From assembly GCF_014145675.1 (NCBI RefSeq), contig NZ_JACGZW010000011.1, forward strand, positions 186,001-250,000: a DNA stretch of 64,000 nucleotides. Direction: 5' to 3'. This DNA is from Amycolatopsis dendrobii (GTDB lineage: Bacteria > Actinomycetota > Actinomycetes > Mycobacteriales > Pseudonocardiaceae). The position numbers and the translations under genes were made by a program. Below are positions 15,422-24,417 of this stretch, piece by piece; position 1 is the stretch's first letter, and every line of letters starts with the position of its first letter. The notes under the pieces were generated by a model. The model searched no databases and had not been told where the DNA came from. It saw only the letters and a program-made list of their open reading frames with translations.

Positions 15422-18400
15422 CGGAAAAACACCCCGAACTCGGCGAACGCGTCTTTCCCGATGCGCAGGTAAGCCCGCCCCAAGGAGCCGCTACGCGGCG
15501 GGATGTAGTGCCCGCTCTGCAGGTTGATCTCCACGCCGACGTAGCCGGTACGGGATGACCCCGTCACCCGCGCCTCTCCGGCCGACGCGACGTCGTGCCC
15601 GCGGCTGATCACCGTGTGTTTGATTTCCTCGCCATTTTTGCTCTTCGGCACCACGCTGAGAGTCCCGTCCTGCATCACTGCCCATTTCATCACTTCCCCC
15701 GTCTCGACCAGTGCATCGAACTCAGCGGTACCCACTCGGATCGGAGTAACGCCCAGCCGCTCGGCTACCGCGAGTTCCTTGACCAGTTCGTCGTAGGTTC
15801 CCAGGTTCGGGAGCGGATCACATAACCAACTCGGTACCGCGTGCGGTCCGGAGGCGGTAGCGCTTCCCCCAGCGCTGGCCATCGCCGGAACGCGAGGACG
15901 AACCGGGCATATCTTGTTGACCCGCTGGATAATGGACTCGACCTTCGCCGCGATCTTCTGGATGCGCTCGGATTTGGCGAGGTACTTCCCGATATTGGTG
16001 ACTGCGGAGACGATCGCTTTTCCGATGGGGACCAGCTTGGTGAAGATCGTCGCCAAGGACAGCACGTTGACGACGGTCCACAGGCACGATGCGATGTTCC
16101 CGTCGCCGAAACACCGGATGGCATCGTTCACACCGATGACTTCGAGCAATACGTCGGCACCCACCTCGGCGAGGTAAGCCAGCACATCGCCGCCGCCGGA
16201 ACATTCCTGCCGGATTTTCCGGTGGTCCACTAGCGCGGCACTGCCTTCGTCGAAGCTGGCCAGGTCGTCTGCCTGCTCTGTGGTCAACTCGGCGAGACAG
16301 TCACCGACCTGCTGAGCCTGCCGTCGACGAAGTTCTTCCTCGTCTCGTCGGCGCTGCTCCTCGGCTCGGTCCGCCGACTGCTGCGCCTCGGTGGCGTGGC
16401 TGACGGCGTTACGAGCCATCTCGGCGGCGCGTTCGGCGTCTTTACGCGCATTTTCAGCGGCTTGCCGGGCAGCGGAGGCATCGGCTTCGGCCCGGTCCGC
16501 AGCCCGTCTTGCCGCGTCCGCGTCGGCTTCGGCCCGGCCAGCCGCCTGGTCCGCAGCCGCGGCCTCTCTCGCGGCGTCGTCGGCCGCGCGGCCAGCGATA
16601 GTAGCGTCGGCCCAAGCGGCGTTGGCCGCATCCCTGGCCAGTCTGGCATCGTCCTGTGCCTGCCGGTCCGCGTCATTGGCGCTCGCCGCTGCTGCCCGCG
16701 CCAGTACCCCTTGAGCCGCGGCATCGGCGGCGGCTCGTTGCGCTTCAGCGGCAGAATGGGCTGCCGCCGCGGCGGACCGGGCGGAGGCAGCCGCCGCATC
16801 ATAGGCAGGCTTGACCTCGGCCGAGGCCCGGTCCGCAGCCTCCTGCGCCAGCCGGACGGCCTCTTTCGCCTCGGTCGCGCGGGATTCGGCCTGCCTTGCC
16901 TGCTCTTCGCCGACGAGCCCGGCCTGCCGGGCCACCTCGGCCGCGAAGTCGGCGCCAAGGTCCTCACCGGTGAACGGAGCCACGATAGTGATCGCCGTGT
17001 TCGCGGGCTGAGCTATCCCGTTCGAAGACGCCCTCGCCGCCGCTGCAGCACGGATCGAGACCTCAGCCTGTGTTGCCGCGGACACCGCCTCCTGCGCGGC
17101 CGCGTCCGCCTCGGCCTTGGTTCGGCCGGCTGCGAACAACGCCTGCTGCGCTTCCACCGCCGCCTGCTGAGACAACTGCACCGCTGCGTTGGCGTGCTCC
17201 GCGGCCTGCACCTCGTTCGAGGTAGCCTCGGCCGCCTTTTGGTCGGTGCGCATCGCCAGTGCATGGGCGTTCGCAGCGTGCACTTCAGCCTTGCTAGCAG
17301 CGGCATCAGCTCGGGCATACGCAGCCCAGGCCTCATTGGCAGCAGCACGCGCTCTGGCAGCAGCCCGACTCGCCTCAGTAGCGTGAGTGCGTGCCTGCAC
17401 GGCCGCGTATGTGGCGGTATTGGCTTCGTTACGGGCCTGGGTGGCCGCGTTCGTCGCGGTTACCGCTTCCTGACGGGCTTGTTCGGCCGCGGCCTTGGCC
17501 TGCGGCTCGTACGGCTTGCCCCGTGCCGCTGCCGCGCCCGCGTCCAACGCCTGCTGCTTGGCCTCGGCGGCTTGCCGTGCCTGCTCCGCGACGAAACTCC
17601 GATCACGGGCCGCGGCGGCCTTGCGTTCCTCCGTCTCCGCCGAATCAGCCGCCTTCTTGGCGTCACCCTCCTGACCTTCCGCGCGCAGGCGAGCATCGTG
17701 GGCTACGTCGGCCTGCCGCTCGGCGTTGCCGCGGGCAGTCTTCGCCACGGCGGCCTGCTTCTCCGCTTCAGCTCTTTGCTGAGCGGCGGTGCCTCGTTCC
17801 TGCTCGGCGCGTTTCCTCGCCTCGGCGGCCTTGCCCGCCTCCTGCTGCGCAATGTTTCGTTGTTCCCGTGCTTTGGCGGCCTCGGCCCATGCCTGCCGAG
17901 CTGTCTGTTCTGCCGAGATCCTGGCGTCACGTGCTCGCGTCGCGGCGTCCTTCGCTGCGTTCGCTTCCGACTGCGCAGACTCGGCGACTCGCGCGGCGGC
18001 CGCCGCGTGCTGTTCGGCTTGTTGGCGCCACTTCGCGGCCTGCTCCGCGCTCCGTTGCGCTTTCTCCTGCGCGTCCCGTGCGGCATCCGTCGAGGCCGTA
18101 GCTTCGATTGTGTGCTGGGCCGTCTCTGCCGCACCGCCGGCGGCCTGCGCGGCCAGGTGCATCCCTTGCGCCATCCGTGCCCATTGCGCGCCATAGGGTA
18201 AGTCGATCCCGACGAGGATGTCCGCCTGCGCCTGTGCAGTGACCGCGGCCTGCTCCGCGTCCGTCGCGGCCTGCCGGGTGTTATCGACCTGGCGTGCGAC
18301 TTCACGTTTGACCTCGTTGAACGCCTCTGGCGGATGCGCCCCGCCCGCTTCATGGGCAGCCAGGATCTGCGCAGCTGTGCGCGACTCATTCGCGGCCAGG

Positions 18401-19236
18401 GTCATCGCGTTCGCCGCCCGCCGCAGCGCGTTAACGCCGTTGCCATGCGCGATCAGCAGATTCCGGCGGGCATCCCAGGCTTGTTTCGCTCGCTTCGCCA
18501 ACGCGGAAAGCTTCTCAGCCGCCTCGCGCTGCTGCCGCTGCTGTTCCAGCAATGCTTCCCGAGCTTGCACGTCGCGGTCGACGGCGGCTTCGTAACCGCC
18601 CGTTGCGAAGAATGCCGCGATCGCGGCGTCCCCCGCATCCAGCGCGGCCTGCGCGGCCTTGCGCAGTTCGAGACCGCCGGTCGCCACCAGCAACCTCACC
18701 CGGTCACGCAACTGCTTCGCCCGAGCTTCGGCGTTCAGCTGAGTCTGCTCGTCTCGCTTCCGGGCGATTTCTGCTCCGAACGCGAGGAAGTCGGCGCGAT
18801 CCCCGTCGGTTCCGGCGAGAACGCGCACTACCTCGGCGTTGAAGATCGCACCGCCTGTTCCAGCCATGGCCTCGATCTGCTCGCGGTGCTGCCGGGCGAC
18901 CCCCGCTTTGCGGGTGCTCGCGCGGGCCTTGGCTTGGTCGATGCCCGTCGCCATAAACGCTTCGAGCGCTTCGGTGCTGAATGCGTCAAGCGCGGCTTGT
19001 GCGGCCTCACGCACCTCATGGTCTTCATCTAGTTCGGCGTAGTCGGCGACCACGTCCCTCAGGAACGGATCGACCGGAACACCTATCGACTGCCAGCCCT
19101 GCCACACCGAGGCTGGAGCCGCCCGCGCCGGCCCCGATGCCGGGGCTCGCTCCGCCGCGGCCGGAACGGACCGAACCAGCCCAGCCAGCAACAACACCGC
19201 GAGAAATGCCACGACCGATCTTCGTAACCGAGACAT
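15418..19236 (-). CDS. secreted ALF-repeat/coiled-coil protein with toxin-like C-terminus
   Basis: A 1272-residue protein with a Sec signal peptide (RRSVVAFLAVLLLAGLV, cleavage near AAA-ER). Residues about 60-235 hold ALF repeats (REAAQAALDAFSTEALEAF; RKAAQAALDAGDAAIAAFF). A very long alanine-rich coiled coil spans about 235-1000. A pretoxin-like hydrophobic segment follows (DAIRCFGDGNIASCLWTVVN), then a Cys-Pro hinge and a roughly 125-residue tip. The tip has an IKHTVISRGH segment with His1207, SAGEA (1218-1222) and an INLQSGHYIPP motif (1241-1247) typical of RNase-like polymorphic toxin tips. The gene overlaps a candidate immunity gene by 4 bp. Toxicity and the nuclease fold are inferred. 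Alternatively it is a structural surface protein. Confidence 0.7.
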   Translation of the reverse strand: MSRLRRSVVAFLAVLLLAGLVRSVPAAAERAPASGPARAAPASVWQGWQSIGVPVDPFLRDVVADYAELDEDHEVREAAQAALDAFSTEALEAFMATGIDQAKARASTRKAGVARQHREQIEAMAGTGGAIFNAEVVRVLAGTDGDRADFLAFGAEIARKRDEQTQLNAEARAKQLRDRVRLLVATGGLELRKAAQAALDAGDAAIAAFFATGGYEAAVDRDVQAREALLEQQRQQREAAEKLSALAKRAKQAWDARRNLLIAHGNGVNALRRAANAMTLAANESRTAAQILAAHEAGGAHPPEAFNEVKREVARQVDNTRQAATDAEQAAVTAQAQADILVGIDLPYGAQWARMAQGMHLAAQAAGGAAETAQHTIEATASTDAARDAQEKAQRSAEQAAKWRQQAEQHAAAAARVAESAQSEANAAKDAATRARDARISAEQTARQAWAEAAKAREQRNIAQQEAGKAAEARKRAEQERGTAAQQRAEAEKQAAVAKTARGNAERQADVAHDARLRAEGQEGDAKKAADSAETEERKAAAARDRSFVAEQARQAAEAKQQALDAGAAAARGKPYEPQAKAAAEQARQEAVTATNAATQARNEANTATYAAVQARTHATEASRAAARARAAANEAWAAYARADAAASKAEVHAANAHALAMRTDQKAAEATSNEVQAAEHANAAVQLSQQAAVEAQQALFAAGRTKAEADAAAQEAVSAATQAEVSIRAAAAARASSNGIAQPANTAITIVAPFTGEDLGADFAAEVARQAGLVGEEQARQAESRATEAKEAVRLAQEAADRASAEVKPAYDAAAASARSAAAAAHSAAEAQRAAADAAAQGVLARAAAASANDADRQAQDDARLARDAANAAWADATIAGRAADDAAREAAAADQAAGRAEADADAARRAADRAEADASAARQAAENARKDAERAAEMARNAVSHATEAQQSADRAEEQRRRDEEELRRRQAQQVGDCLAELTTEQADDLASFDEGSAALVDHRKIRQECSGGGDVLAYLAEVGADVLLEVIGVNDAIRCFGDGNIASCLWTVVNVLSLATIFTKLVPIGKAIVSAVTNIGKYLAKSERIQKIAAKVESIIQRVNKICPVRPRVPAMASAGGSATASGPHAVPSWLCDPLPNLGTYDELVKELAVAERLGVTPIRVGTAEFDALVETGEVMKWAVMQDGTLSVVPKSKNGEEIKHTVISRGHDVASAGEARVTGSSRTGYVGVEINLQSGHYIPPRSGSLGRAYLRIGKDAFAEFGVFFR

Positions 19237-19314
19237 GACGAGTACTCCCGTCGAAGAATTCGAGAAAACCGGATAGTTCGAAGAAGGAGAGCCAGCGTGC
19301 CTGCAAGCGAGCAG

Positions 19315-20391
19315 CTATTTCGTCATTCGCTGCTCGCCAGCCTGCGCCAGCTCCCACAGCGCAGTCCAGTTCGCGACCTGGCTATCGGCGGCTTGCCGCT
19401 CCGTCGCCCACCGTTGCTCGTTGTCGTGTGCCGGAGCGAGGATCGCTGCCCAGTTCGGCCCTGCCGCGCCCTCCGCAGCCGCAGCGACCCTCCGCCAGGT
19501 CTCCGCCTGGGTGCGGGCAGCGTCCTCAGCACCTTGCCACTCGGTACGTGCGGGAGTCGCTTGATCGGCCGCTGTCCGCCACGCGCGCGCCGCGTTTTGC
19601 CTGGCTTGCTCGCGGAACTCCTCAGCAGCCTTGTTCGCCGCCTGTTCAGCTTCCTGCGCGTCGACGAACAGCCGCCGGATGCTGGCCCGCCACCTCGCCT
19701 CGTTATCGGCCGCGCGGAGCAGGAAGCCCTCCAGATCGATCCTCGCCGCGCTGGCCCAGCCGTAGGCGAAAAACTCCACCAGCGCGCCGTTGCCTGCTCC
19801 CTCTCGGATCGCCCACTGTGCCCGCAGCCGGACCTGCTTGCCAGGGTCGTTCTTGGCGAGCACCTCGATGAACTTGCGGTCAGCTTCGCGCAGCGCCTCT
19901 TCCTGCTTGCCTGATTCTTCTCGCGCGGCCTTGTCCCGAGCTAACGCCGCGGCATATCCGGAATCAACGAACTGCTGCCGGTCCGACTGCGAGCCAGCTA
20001 TCACCCGCACCGCCGCCGCATTGACCTCAGGGGAGAACTCGGGCGACGTGGTGTCTCGAATCCGCTTCGCGAAATCCATATTCTGCGCGTCATTCTGCTT
20101 CGCGAGCTCCATCGCCTCGTAATAGCCGTGCGCGCGGAACTCAGCGATGGACTGATCCTGCGGTTTGCCGAGCAACGCGACCCAAGCGTAAGTGCGCACC
20201 ATCTCGTACGGGTGGGTCTGGGCGATCTTCAAGACCAAATCCGCGGGATCCAGCAACTTCAGATCGTCTGCCAGACCCGCCGAACGGGGGGACGCCACCG
20301 GCCGCTCGACCCCCACCGCCGTACCCGCCGACAAAACACTTGTCAATAGCACCACCGCGCACACCATGATGCGCACGCGTCTTCGACGCAT
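19315..20391 (-). CDS. secreted ALF-repeat protein
   Basis: A 358-residue exported protein. The N-terminus MRRRRVRIMVCAVVLLTSVL is a signal peptide with cleavage near residues 24-28. Short ALF-type repeats follow: SIAEFRAHGYYEAMELAK, VRVIAGSQSDRQQFVDSGYAAALARD and GALVEFFAYGWASAARID. The C-terminal 110 residues form an alanine/glutamine-rich coiled coil. It resembles the N-terminal part of the 1272-residue protein encoded 78 bp downstream, so the two may have arisen by duplication and may assemble together. A strong GGAGGGGGAAGG site precedes the ATG. It is the first gene of the operon. The molecular function of ALF repeats is not known. Confidence 0.75.
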   Translation of the reverse strand: MRRRRVRIMVCAVVLLTSVLSAGTAVGVERPVASPRSAGLADDLKLLDPADLVLKIAQTHPYEMVRTYAWVALLGKPQDQSIAEFRAHGYYEAMELAKQNDAQNMDFAKRIRDTTSPEFSPEVNAAAVRVIAGSQSDRQQFVDSGYAAALARDKAAREESGKQEEALREADRKFIEVLAKNDPGKQVRLRAQWAIREGAGNGALVEFFAYGWASAARIDLEGFLLRAADNEARWRASIRRLFVDAQEAEQAANKAAEEFREQARQNAARAWRTAADQATPARTEWQGAEDAARTQAETWRRVAAAAEGAAGPNWAAILAPAHDNEQRWATERQAADSQVANWTALWELAQAGEQRMTK

Positions 20392-20671
20392 AGAAACCTT
20401 CCCCCTCCGGCATTAGGCCGAAATACCCCAATACGGCACGCTACGACATGATCAGGTCGCGCACCAGACGAAAGCGGAGCAATCCGGCTAGGACAATCGT
20501 CCTACTGTCCGACAGCGACCTGAGCAGCGAATGCGCTGTCACTCGCGATTCCAGCTGGTCTCGAAGAAGCCACGAAAAGACTGGTCCGCTCTCGAGCACA
20601 GATCCGTGAAGCGCTATCAGGGGCAAAGCGAGCATCAACTTGGTTTAATCGGATTCGGATGAGCCGAATAT
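20392..20671 (-). promoter_or_regulatory. AT-richer leader/promoter region of ALF operon with two dyads
   Basis: A 280-bp non-coding stretch upstream of the ALF operon. It contains two adjoining dyads: TAGGACAATCGTCCTA (20489-20504) and CTGTCCGACAG (20505-20515), about 100-125 bp before the start codon. They could be an operator pair or part of a structured leader. No confident -35/-10 pair was assigned. Base composition is more AT-rich than the surrounding genes. Confidence 0.45.
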
Positions 20672-21136
20672 CTACGTTTCTCGCAAGCCCCTACCCTGTT
20701 CAGCAAACCACCGAACCCACCGCCGCTGCCAAGGCGTCTCCACCGCCCGCGCGTGATGGTTCTCCCGAACCCAAGACACGGCTTCCTCCGCCCCCATCCC
20801 GCCCAACGTCACCAAACAAGCCAGCACAGTCCCAGTCCGCCCCACTCCGCCAAGGCAAGCCACCTCCACCGCCTCCCCGGCAACAGCCCGAGCATGCAAC
20901 CCCAGAATCTCCCGCCGAGCCCCCTCCCGGTCCCGCGGCAGGAGGAAGTCCGGCCACCGAATCCACCGGTGCTCCCAGGTCAGCGAGGCGTCGTACTTGG
21001 CCCGCATCCGCGGCGACCCCAGGTACAGCCCGAATTCCGGCTCCGGCCCGTCCGGCTTCGGCTTCCCCAGCCCGCGCGCCCGCAACCTAGCCCCGTCCGG
21101 AAGCACGAGAGTCCCCATCAACGCAGCATCCATCAC
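20672..21136 (-). CDS. protein-tyrosine phosphatase-family protein
   Basis: A 154-residue protein with the CX5R signature VACLGGVGRTG (Cys94, Arg100) of cysteine-dependent dual-specificity/tyrosine phosphatases. A conserved WP aspartate candidate precedes it (RWPDFLLPRD, Asp63). The fold is minimal and cytoplasmic. The GTG at 21136 is favoured because GGGGG lies 8 nt upstream; the adjacent ATG at 21133 is equally possible. It diverges from the DUF1707 gene and lies upstream of the ALF operon promoter. Its substrate is unknown; homologues are often annotated only as phosphatase domain proteins. Confidence 0.85.
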   Translation of the reverse strand: MMDAALMGTLVLPDGARLRARGLGKPKPDGPEPEFGLYLGSPRMRAKYDASLTWEHRWIRWPDFLLPRDREGARREILGLHARAVAGEAVEVACLGGVGRTGTVLACLVTLGGMGAEEAVSWVRENHHARAVETPWQRRWVRWFAEQGRGLRET

Positions 21137-21202
21137 GCCATGATCCCCCTATCCACCGTTCGATGGACCCGAGCCGGACCTGACAGGGCTAGGCTGCCCC
21201 AG

Positions 21203-21871
21203 GTGAGTGAAGACCCAGCCACGCCGGGCCCGGACCAGATGCGCGTGTCGGACGCCGATCGGGAGCAGGTCGCGCAGGTGCTGCACCAGGCCCTGTCCGA
21301 AGGCCGCATCACGATCAACGAGCTGGAAGAGCGGCTCTCCAGCGTCTACTCCGCGAAAACGTTCGCCGACCTCAAACCGGTGACCGCCGATCTGCCGGGC
21401 AGCGCCGCGGTCGCCACCACCGCGTCGGCGTCGCTGCAGCCCGCCCCTTCGCGCGCGCTCGGGCTGCCGGACAACCGCGTCGGCGGGCATCCCGGTTCCG
21501 CCGTGTCGATCGGCGTGATGTCCGGGGCCGTGCGCAAGGGCAGCTGGGTCCTGCCGCAGCAGCACACGACTTTCGCGTTCTGGGGCGGTGCCGAAATCGA
21601 CCTGCGCAGCGCTCGGTTCGCCGAGAAATCGTGCACGATCACCGCGGTCGCGATCATGGGCGGGATCGAGATCACCGTCCCCGACGACATCAACGTGAAC
21701 GTCACCGGCATCGGCTTCATGGGCGCGTTCATGCTGGAGGACAAGTCCGGCGCGCCGCCGGCGCCGCCGACCGCCCCGACGGTGACGATCAACGGCCTCG
21801 GCTTCTGGGGCGGCGTCGTCGTGTACCGCAAGCCGGCCAAGGATCTGAACGCACCGCAGATCGAGTCCTGA
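21203..21871 (+). CDS. DUF1707 / cell-wall-active-antibiotic-response-like protein
   Basis: A 222-residue protein. The N-terminal DUF1707 domain (MRVSDADREQVAQVLHQAL ... GRITINELEERLSSVYSAKT, in pieces) is followed by a beta-rich LiaF-like C-terminal domain (AFWGGAEIDLRSARF; AVAIMGGIEITVPDDINV; GLGFWGGVVVYRKP). Such proteins are widespread in actinobacteria and some LiaF-like domains take part in envelope-stress sensing; the function here is not established. There is no membrane segment. The GTG at 21203 follows a TAGGCT -10-like hexamer by 7 nt, suggesting a leaderless transcript; an in-frame ATG 36 bp later is an alternative start. Confidence 0.8.
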   Translation: MSEDPATPGPDQMRVSDADREQVAQVLHQALSEGRITINELEERLSSVYSAKTFADLKPVTADLPGSAAVATTASASLQPAPSRALGLPDNRVGGHPGSAVSIGVMSGAVRKGSWVLPQQHTTFAFWGGAEIDLRSARFAEKSCTITAVAIMGGIEITVPDDINVNVTGIGFMGAFMLEDKSGAPPAPPTAPTVTINGLGFWGGVVVYRKPAKDLNAPQIES

Positions 21872-21994
21872 ACCCGGCTGCACACGACACCGACAAGAAC
21901 TGCCGCCCGCGCCGCGGCGCTGTGGACAACCGCGAGGCTGTGACCAGCTGTCCACAGATTCCGGTGAGCGCTCCGGCGCCTGCTGTCGCGCACC

Positions 21995-22000
21995 TACACT
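21995..22000 (+). promoter_or_regulatory. -10 box of leaderless deoC promoter
   Basis: TACACT ends 7 nt before the deoC ATG, and no Shine-Dalgarno sequence lies between them. Transcription would therefore start at or next to the start codon. A -35 hexamer is not clear. Confidence 0.5.
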
Positions 22001-22007
22001 CAGCGGT

Positions 22008-22982
22008 ATGACAGCTACCACCAGCCCGGCAGCGGCGCCGGAAACCCCGTCGCCGCTGACGGACGTCACTCGCGACGAAGCGAGCCTGCGGCGGTTCCTG
22101 CACGGGCTGCCCGGTGTCGACCAGGTCGGCGTCGAGCAGCGCGCGGCAGGGCTCGCGACCCGGAGCATCAAGAAGGAAGCCAAGCGGTGGGCGATTGACA
22201 CCGCGGTGTCGATGGTCGACCTGACCACGCTCGAAGGAGCCGACACGCGCGGCAAAGTCCGCGGTCTCGCCGCCAAGGCGATGCGGCCGGACCCCGAGCG
22301 ACAGGACTGCCCGCGCGTCGCGGCCGTGTGCGTGTACCCGGACCTGGTGGAGACGGCCGTCGAAGCGCTCGCGGGCAGCGGGGTGCGGGTGGCGAGCGTC
22401 GCCACCGGTTTCCCGGCGGGCCGCACGAGCCGCGCGGTGAAGCTGGCTGACACCCGGCTCGCGGTCGAGGCGGGCGCGGACGAGGTCGACATGGTGATCG
22501 ACCGCGGTGCGTTCCTCGAGGGCCGCTACCTGGAGGTGTTCGACGAGATCCGCGCCGTGAAAGCGGCCTGCGGCTCGGCGCACCTCAAGGTGATCCTCGA
22601 AACGGGCGAGCTGGCGACGTACGACAACGTCCGCCGCGCGTCCTGGCTCGCGCTGCTGGCGGGCGGGGACTTCATCAAGACGTCCACCGGCAAGGTGTCG
22701 CCCGCCGCGACGCTGCCGGTCACGCACGTGATGCTGCAGGCAGTGCACGACTGGCACGAGCGCACCGGCGAGCTGCGCGGCGTCAAGCCCGCGGGCGGGA
22801 TCCGGACGACGAAGGACGCGATCAAGTACCTCGTCGCCGTGCACGAGGTAGCGGGCGAGCAGTGGCTCACGCCGGAGCTGTTCCGGTTCGGCGCGTCGAG
22901 CCTGCTCAACGACCTGCTGCTGCAGCGGCGCACCCAGGTGGACGGCCACTACAGCGGCCCCGACTACGTGACGGTGGACTGA
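22008..22982 (+). CDS. deoC: deoxyribose-phosphate aldolase
   Basis: A 324-residue class I aldolase that cleaves 2-deoxyribose-5-phosphate to glyceraldehyde-3-phosphate and acetaldehyde, the last step of deoxynucleoside catabolism. The Schiff-base lysine is Lys224 in DFIKTSTGK; the proton-relay aspartate (EVDMVIDRG) and second lysine (GVKPAGGIR) are present. It is longer than the 220-260-residue E. coli type, matching the long actinobacterial form. It is first in a three-gene unit with two aldehyde dehydrogenase genes, one of which presumably oxidises the acetaldehyde or a related aldehyde. It complements deoA and cdd at the other end of the window. Confidence 0.95.
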   Translation: MTATTSPAAAPETPSPLTDVTRDEASLRRFLHGLPGVDQVGVEQRAAGLATRSIKKEAKRWAIDTAVSMVDLTTLEGADTRGKVRGLAAKAMRPDPERQDCPRVAAVCVYPDLVETAVEALAGSGVRVASVATGFPAGRTSRAVKLADTRLAVEAGADEVDMVIDRGAFLEGRYLEVFDEIRAVKAACGSAHLKVILETGELATYDNVRRASWLALLAGGDFIKTSTGKVSPAATLPVTHVMLQAVHDWHERTGELRGVKPAGGIRTTKDAIKYLVAVHEVAGEQWLTPELFRFGASSLLNDLLLQRRTQVDGHYSGPDYVTVD

Positions 22983-22983
22983 C

Positions 22984-24417
22984 ATGGGCATCTTCGAATA
23001 CGCGCCCGCGCCGGAATCGCGCGCACTGGCCAATCTGAAGGAGCAGTACAAGCCGTTCGTCAACGGCGAGTTCGTCGACGGTTCCGGCGAGCCGCTCAAG
23101 ACGGTCAACCCGGCTACCGAGGAGATCCTCGCCGAGGTCGGCACCGCGTCGGCTTCCGATGTGGACACCGCGGTGAAGGCCGCGCGCAAGGCGTACACGT
23201 CGGTCTGGTCGAAAATGCCGGGCAGCGAGCGGGCGAAGTACCTGTTCCGCATCGCGCGGCTGATCCAGGAACGCTCGCGCGAACTGGCGGTGCTGGAAAC
23301 GCTGGACAACGGGAAGCCGATCAAGGAGTCGCGCGATTCCGACGTGCCCACCGCGGCCGCGCATTTCTTCTACCACGCGGGCTGGGCGGACAAGCTCGGC
23401 TACGCGGGCTACGGCCCGGACCCGAAGCCGCTCGGCGTCGCGGGCCAGGTGATCCCGTGGAACTTCCCGCTGCTGATGCTGGCGTGGAAGATCGCGCCGG
23501 CGCTGGCCACCGGCAACACCGTCGTGCTGAAGCCCGCCGAGACCACTCCGCTGACCGCGCTGGTGTTCGCCGAGATCTGCCAGCAGGCCGAGCTGCCGCC
23601 GGGCGTGGTGAACATCCTGCCGGGAGCCGGCGACATCGGAGCGTCCATTGTGGAGCATCCGGACATCGACAAGATCGCGTTCACCGGCTCCACCGAGGTC
23701 GGCAAGCTGATCCAGCGGACCGTCGCGGGCACCCGCAAGAAGCTGACCCTGGAACTCGGCGGCAAGGCCGCGAACGTCGTGTTCGACGACGCTCCCCTGG
23801 ACCAGGCGGTGGAGGGGATCGTCAACGGGATCTTCTTCAACCAAGGCCACGTCTGCTGCGCGGGCTCGCGGCTGCTGGTACAGGAATCGGTGGCCGAGGA
23901 GGTGCTGGAGAAGCTCCGGTACCGGGTGTCGACGCTGCGCCTGGGCGACCCGCTGGACAAGAACACTGACCTCGGCGCGATCAACTCCGCCGAGCAGCTG
24001 GCGAAAATCCGCGGCCTGGTCGAATCCGGCGACGCGGAAGGCGCGCAGCGCTGGACCAGCCCGTGCCCGGTGCCGGACCGCGGGTTCTTCTTCGCGCCGA
24101 CGGTTTTCTCCGAAGTCCACCAGTCGATGCGGATCGCCCGCGAGGAGATCTTCGGCCCGGTGCTGTCGGTCCTCACCTTCCGCACGCCGGAAGAGGCCGT
24201 GGCGAAGGCGAACAACACGCCGTACGGCTTGTCCGCGGGCATCTGGACCGAAAAGGGTTCGCGCATTCTGTGGATGGCGAACCAGCTCCGGGCAGGCGTT
24301 GTGTGGGCCAATACGTTCAACCGTTTCGACCCGGCCGCTCCCTTCGGCGGCTACCAGGAGTCCGGTTTCGGCCGCGAAGGCGGGCGCACCGGTTTGGAGG
24401 CCTACCTCAATGTCTGA
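22984..24417 (+). CDS. aldehyde dehydrogenase, catalytic
   Basis: A 477-residue NAD(P)-dependent aldehyde dehydrogenase with all key residues: Asn160 in IPWNFP, Glu257 in LELGGKA, and nucleophile Cys291 in NQGHVCCAGSR. The terminal PFGGYQESGFGREGG is intact. The start is 1 bp after the deoC stop, so it is cotranscribed and likely oxidises the acetaldehyde released by DeoC to acetate. It overlaps the following aldehyde dehydrogenase-like gene by 8 bp, implying coupled synthesis and possibly a mixed oligomer. Substrate assignment is by context. Confidence 0.93.
   Translation: MGIFEYAPAPESRALANLKEQYKPFVNGEFVDGSGEPLKTVNPATEEILAEVGTASASDVDTAVKAARKAYTSVWSKMPGSERAKYLFRIARLIQERSRELAVLETLDNGKPIKESRDSDVPTAAAHFFYHAGWADKLGYAGYGPDPKPLGVAGQVIPWNFPLLMLAWKIAPALATGNTVVLKPAETTPLTALVFAEICQQAELPPGVVNILPGAGDIGASIVEHPDIDKIAFTGSTEVGKLIQRTVAGTRKKLTLELGGKAANVVFDDAPLDQAVEGIVNGIFFNQGHVCCAGSRLLVQESVAEEVLEKLRYRVSTLRLGDPLDKNTDLGAINSAEQLAKIRGLVESGDAEGAQRWTSPCPVPDRGFFFAPTVFSEVHQSMRIAREEIFGPVLSVLTFRTPEEAVAKANNTPYGLSAGIWTEKGSRILWMANQLRAGVVWANTFNRFDPAAPFGGYQESGFGREGGRTGLEAYLNV

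Noticed and set aside
16396..18201. 601-codon open frame opposite the toxin-like gene
   Set aside because: Arises from the repetitive alanine-rich coiled-coil coding sequence; Gly/Arg/Ser-rich translation with no start signal.
16300..18600. Repeat-like DNA in the coiled-coil region, considered as a tandem repeat or CRISPR array
   Set aside because: The periodicity reflects recurring Ala/Glu/Arg codons of a coiled coil; no conserved direct repeats with unique spacers.
20441..20638. 65-codon minus-strand frame upstream of the ALF operon
   Set aside because: No ribosome binding site, crosses both dyads, and lacks a plausible signal peptide or domain; treated as promoter region.
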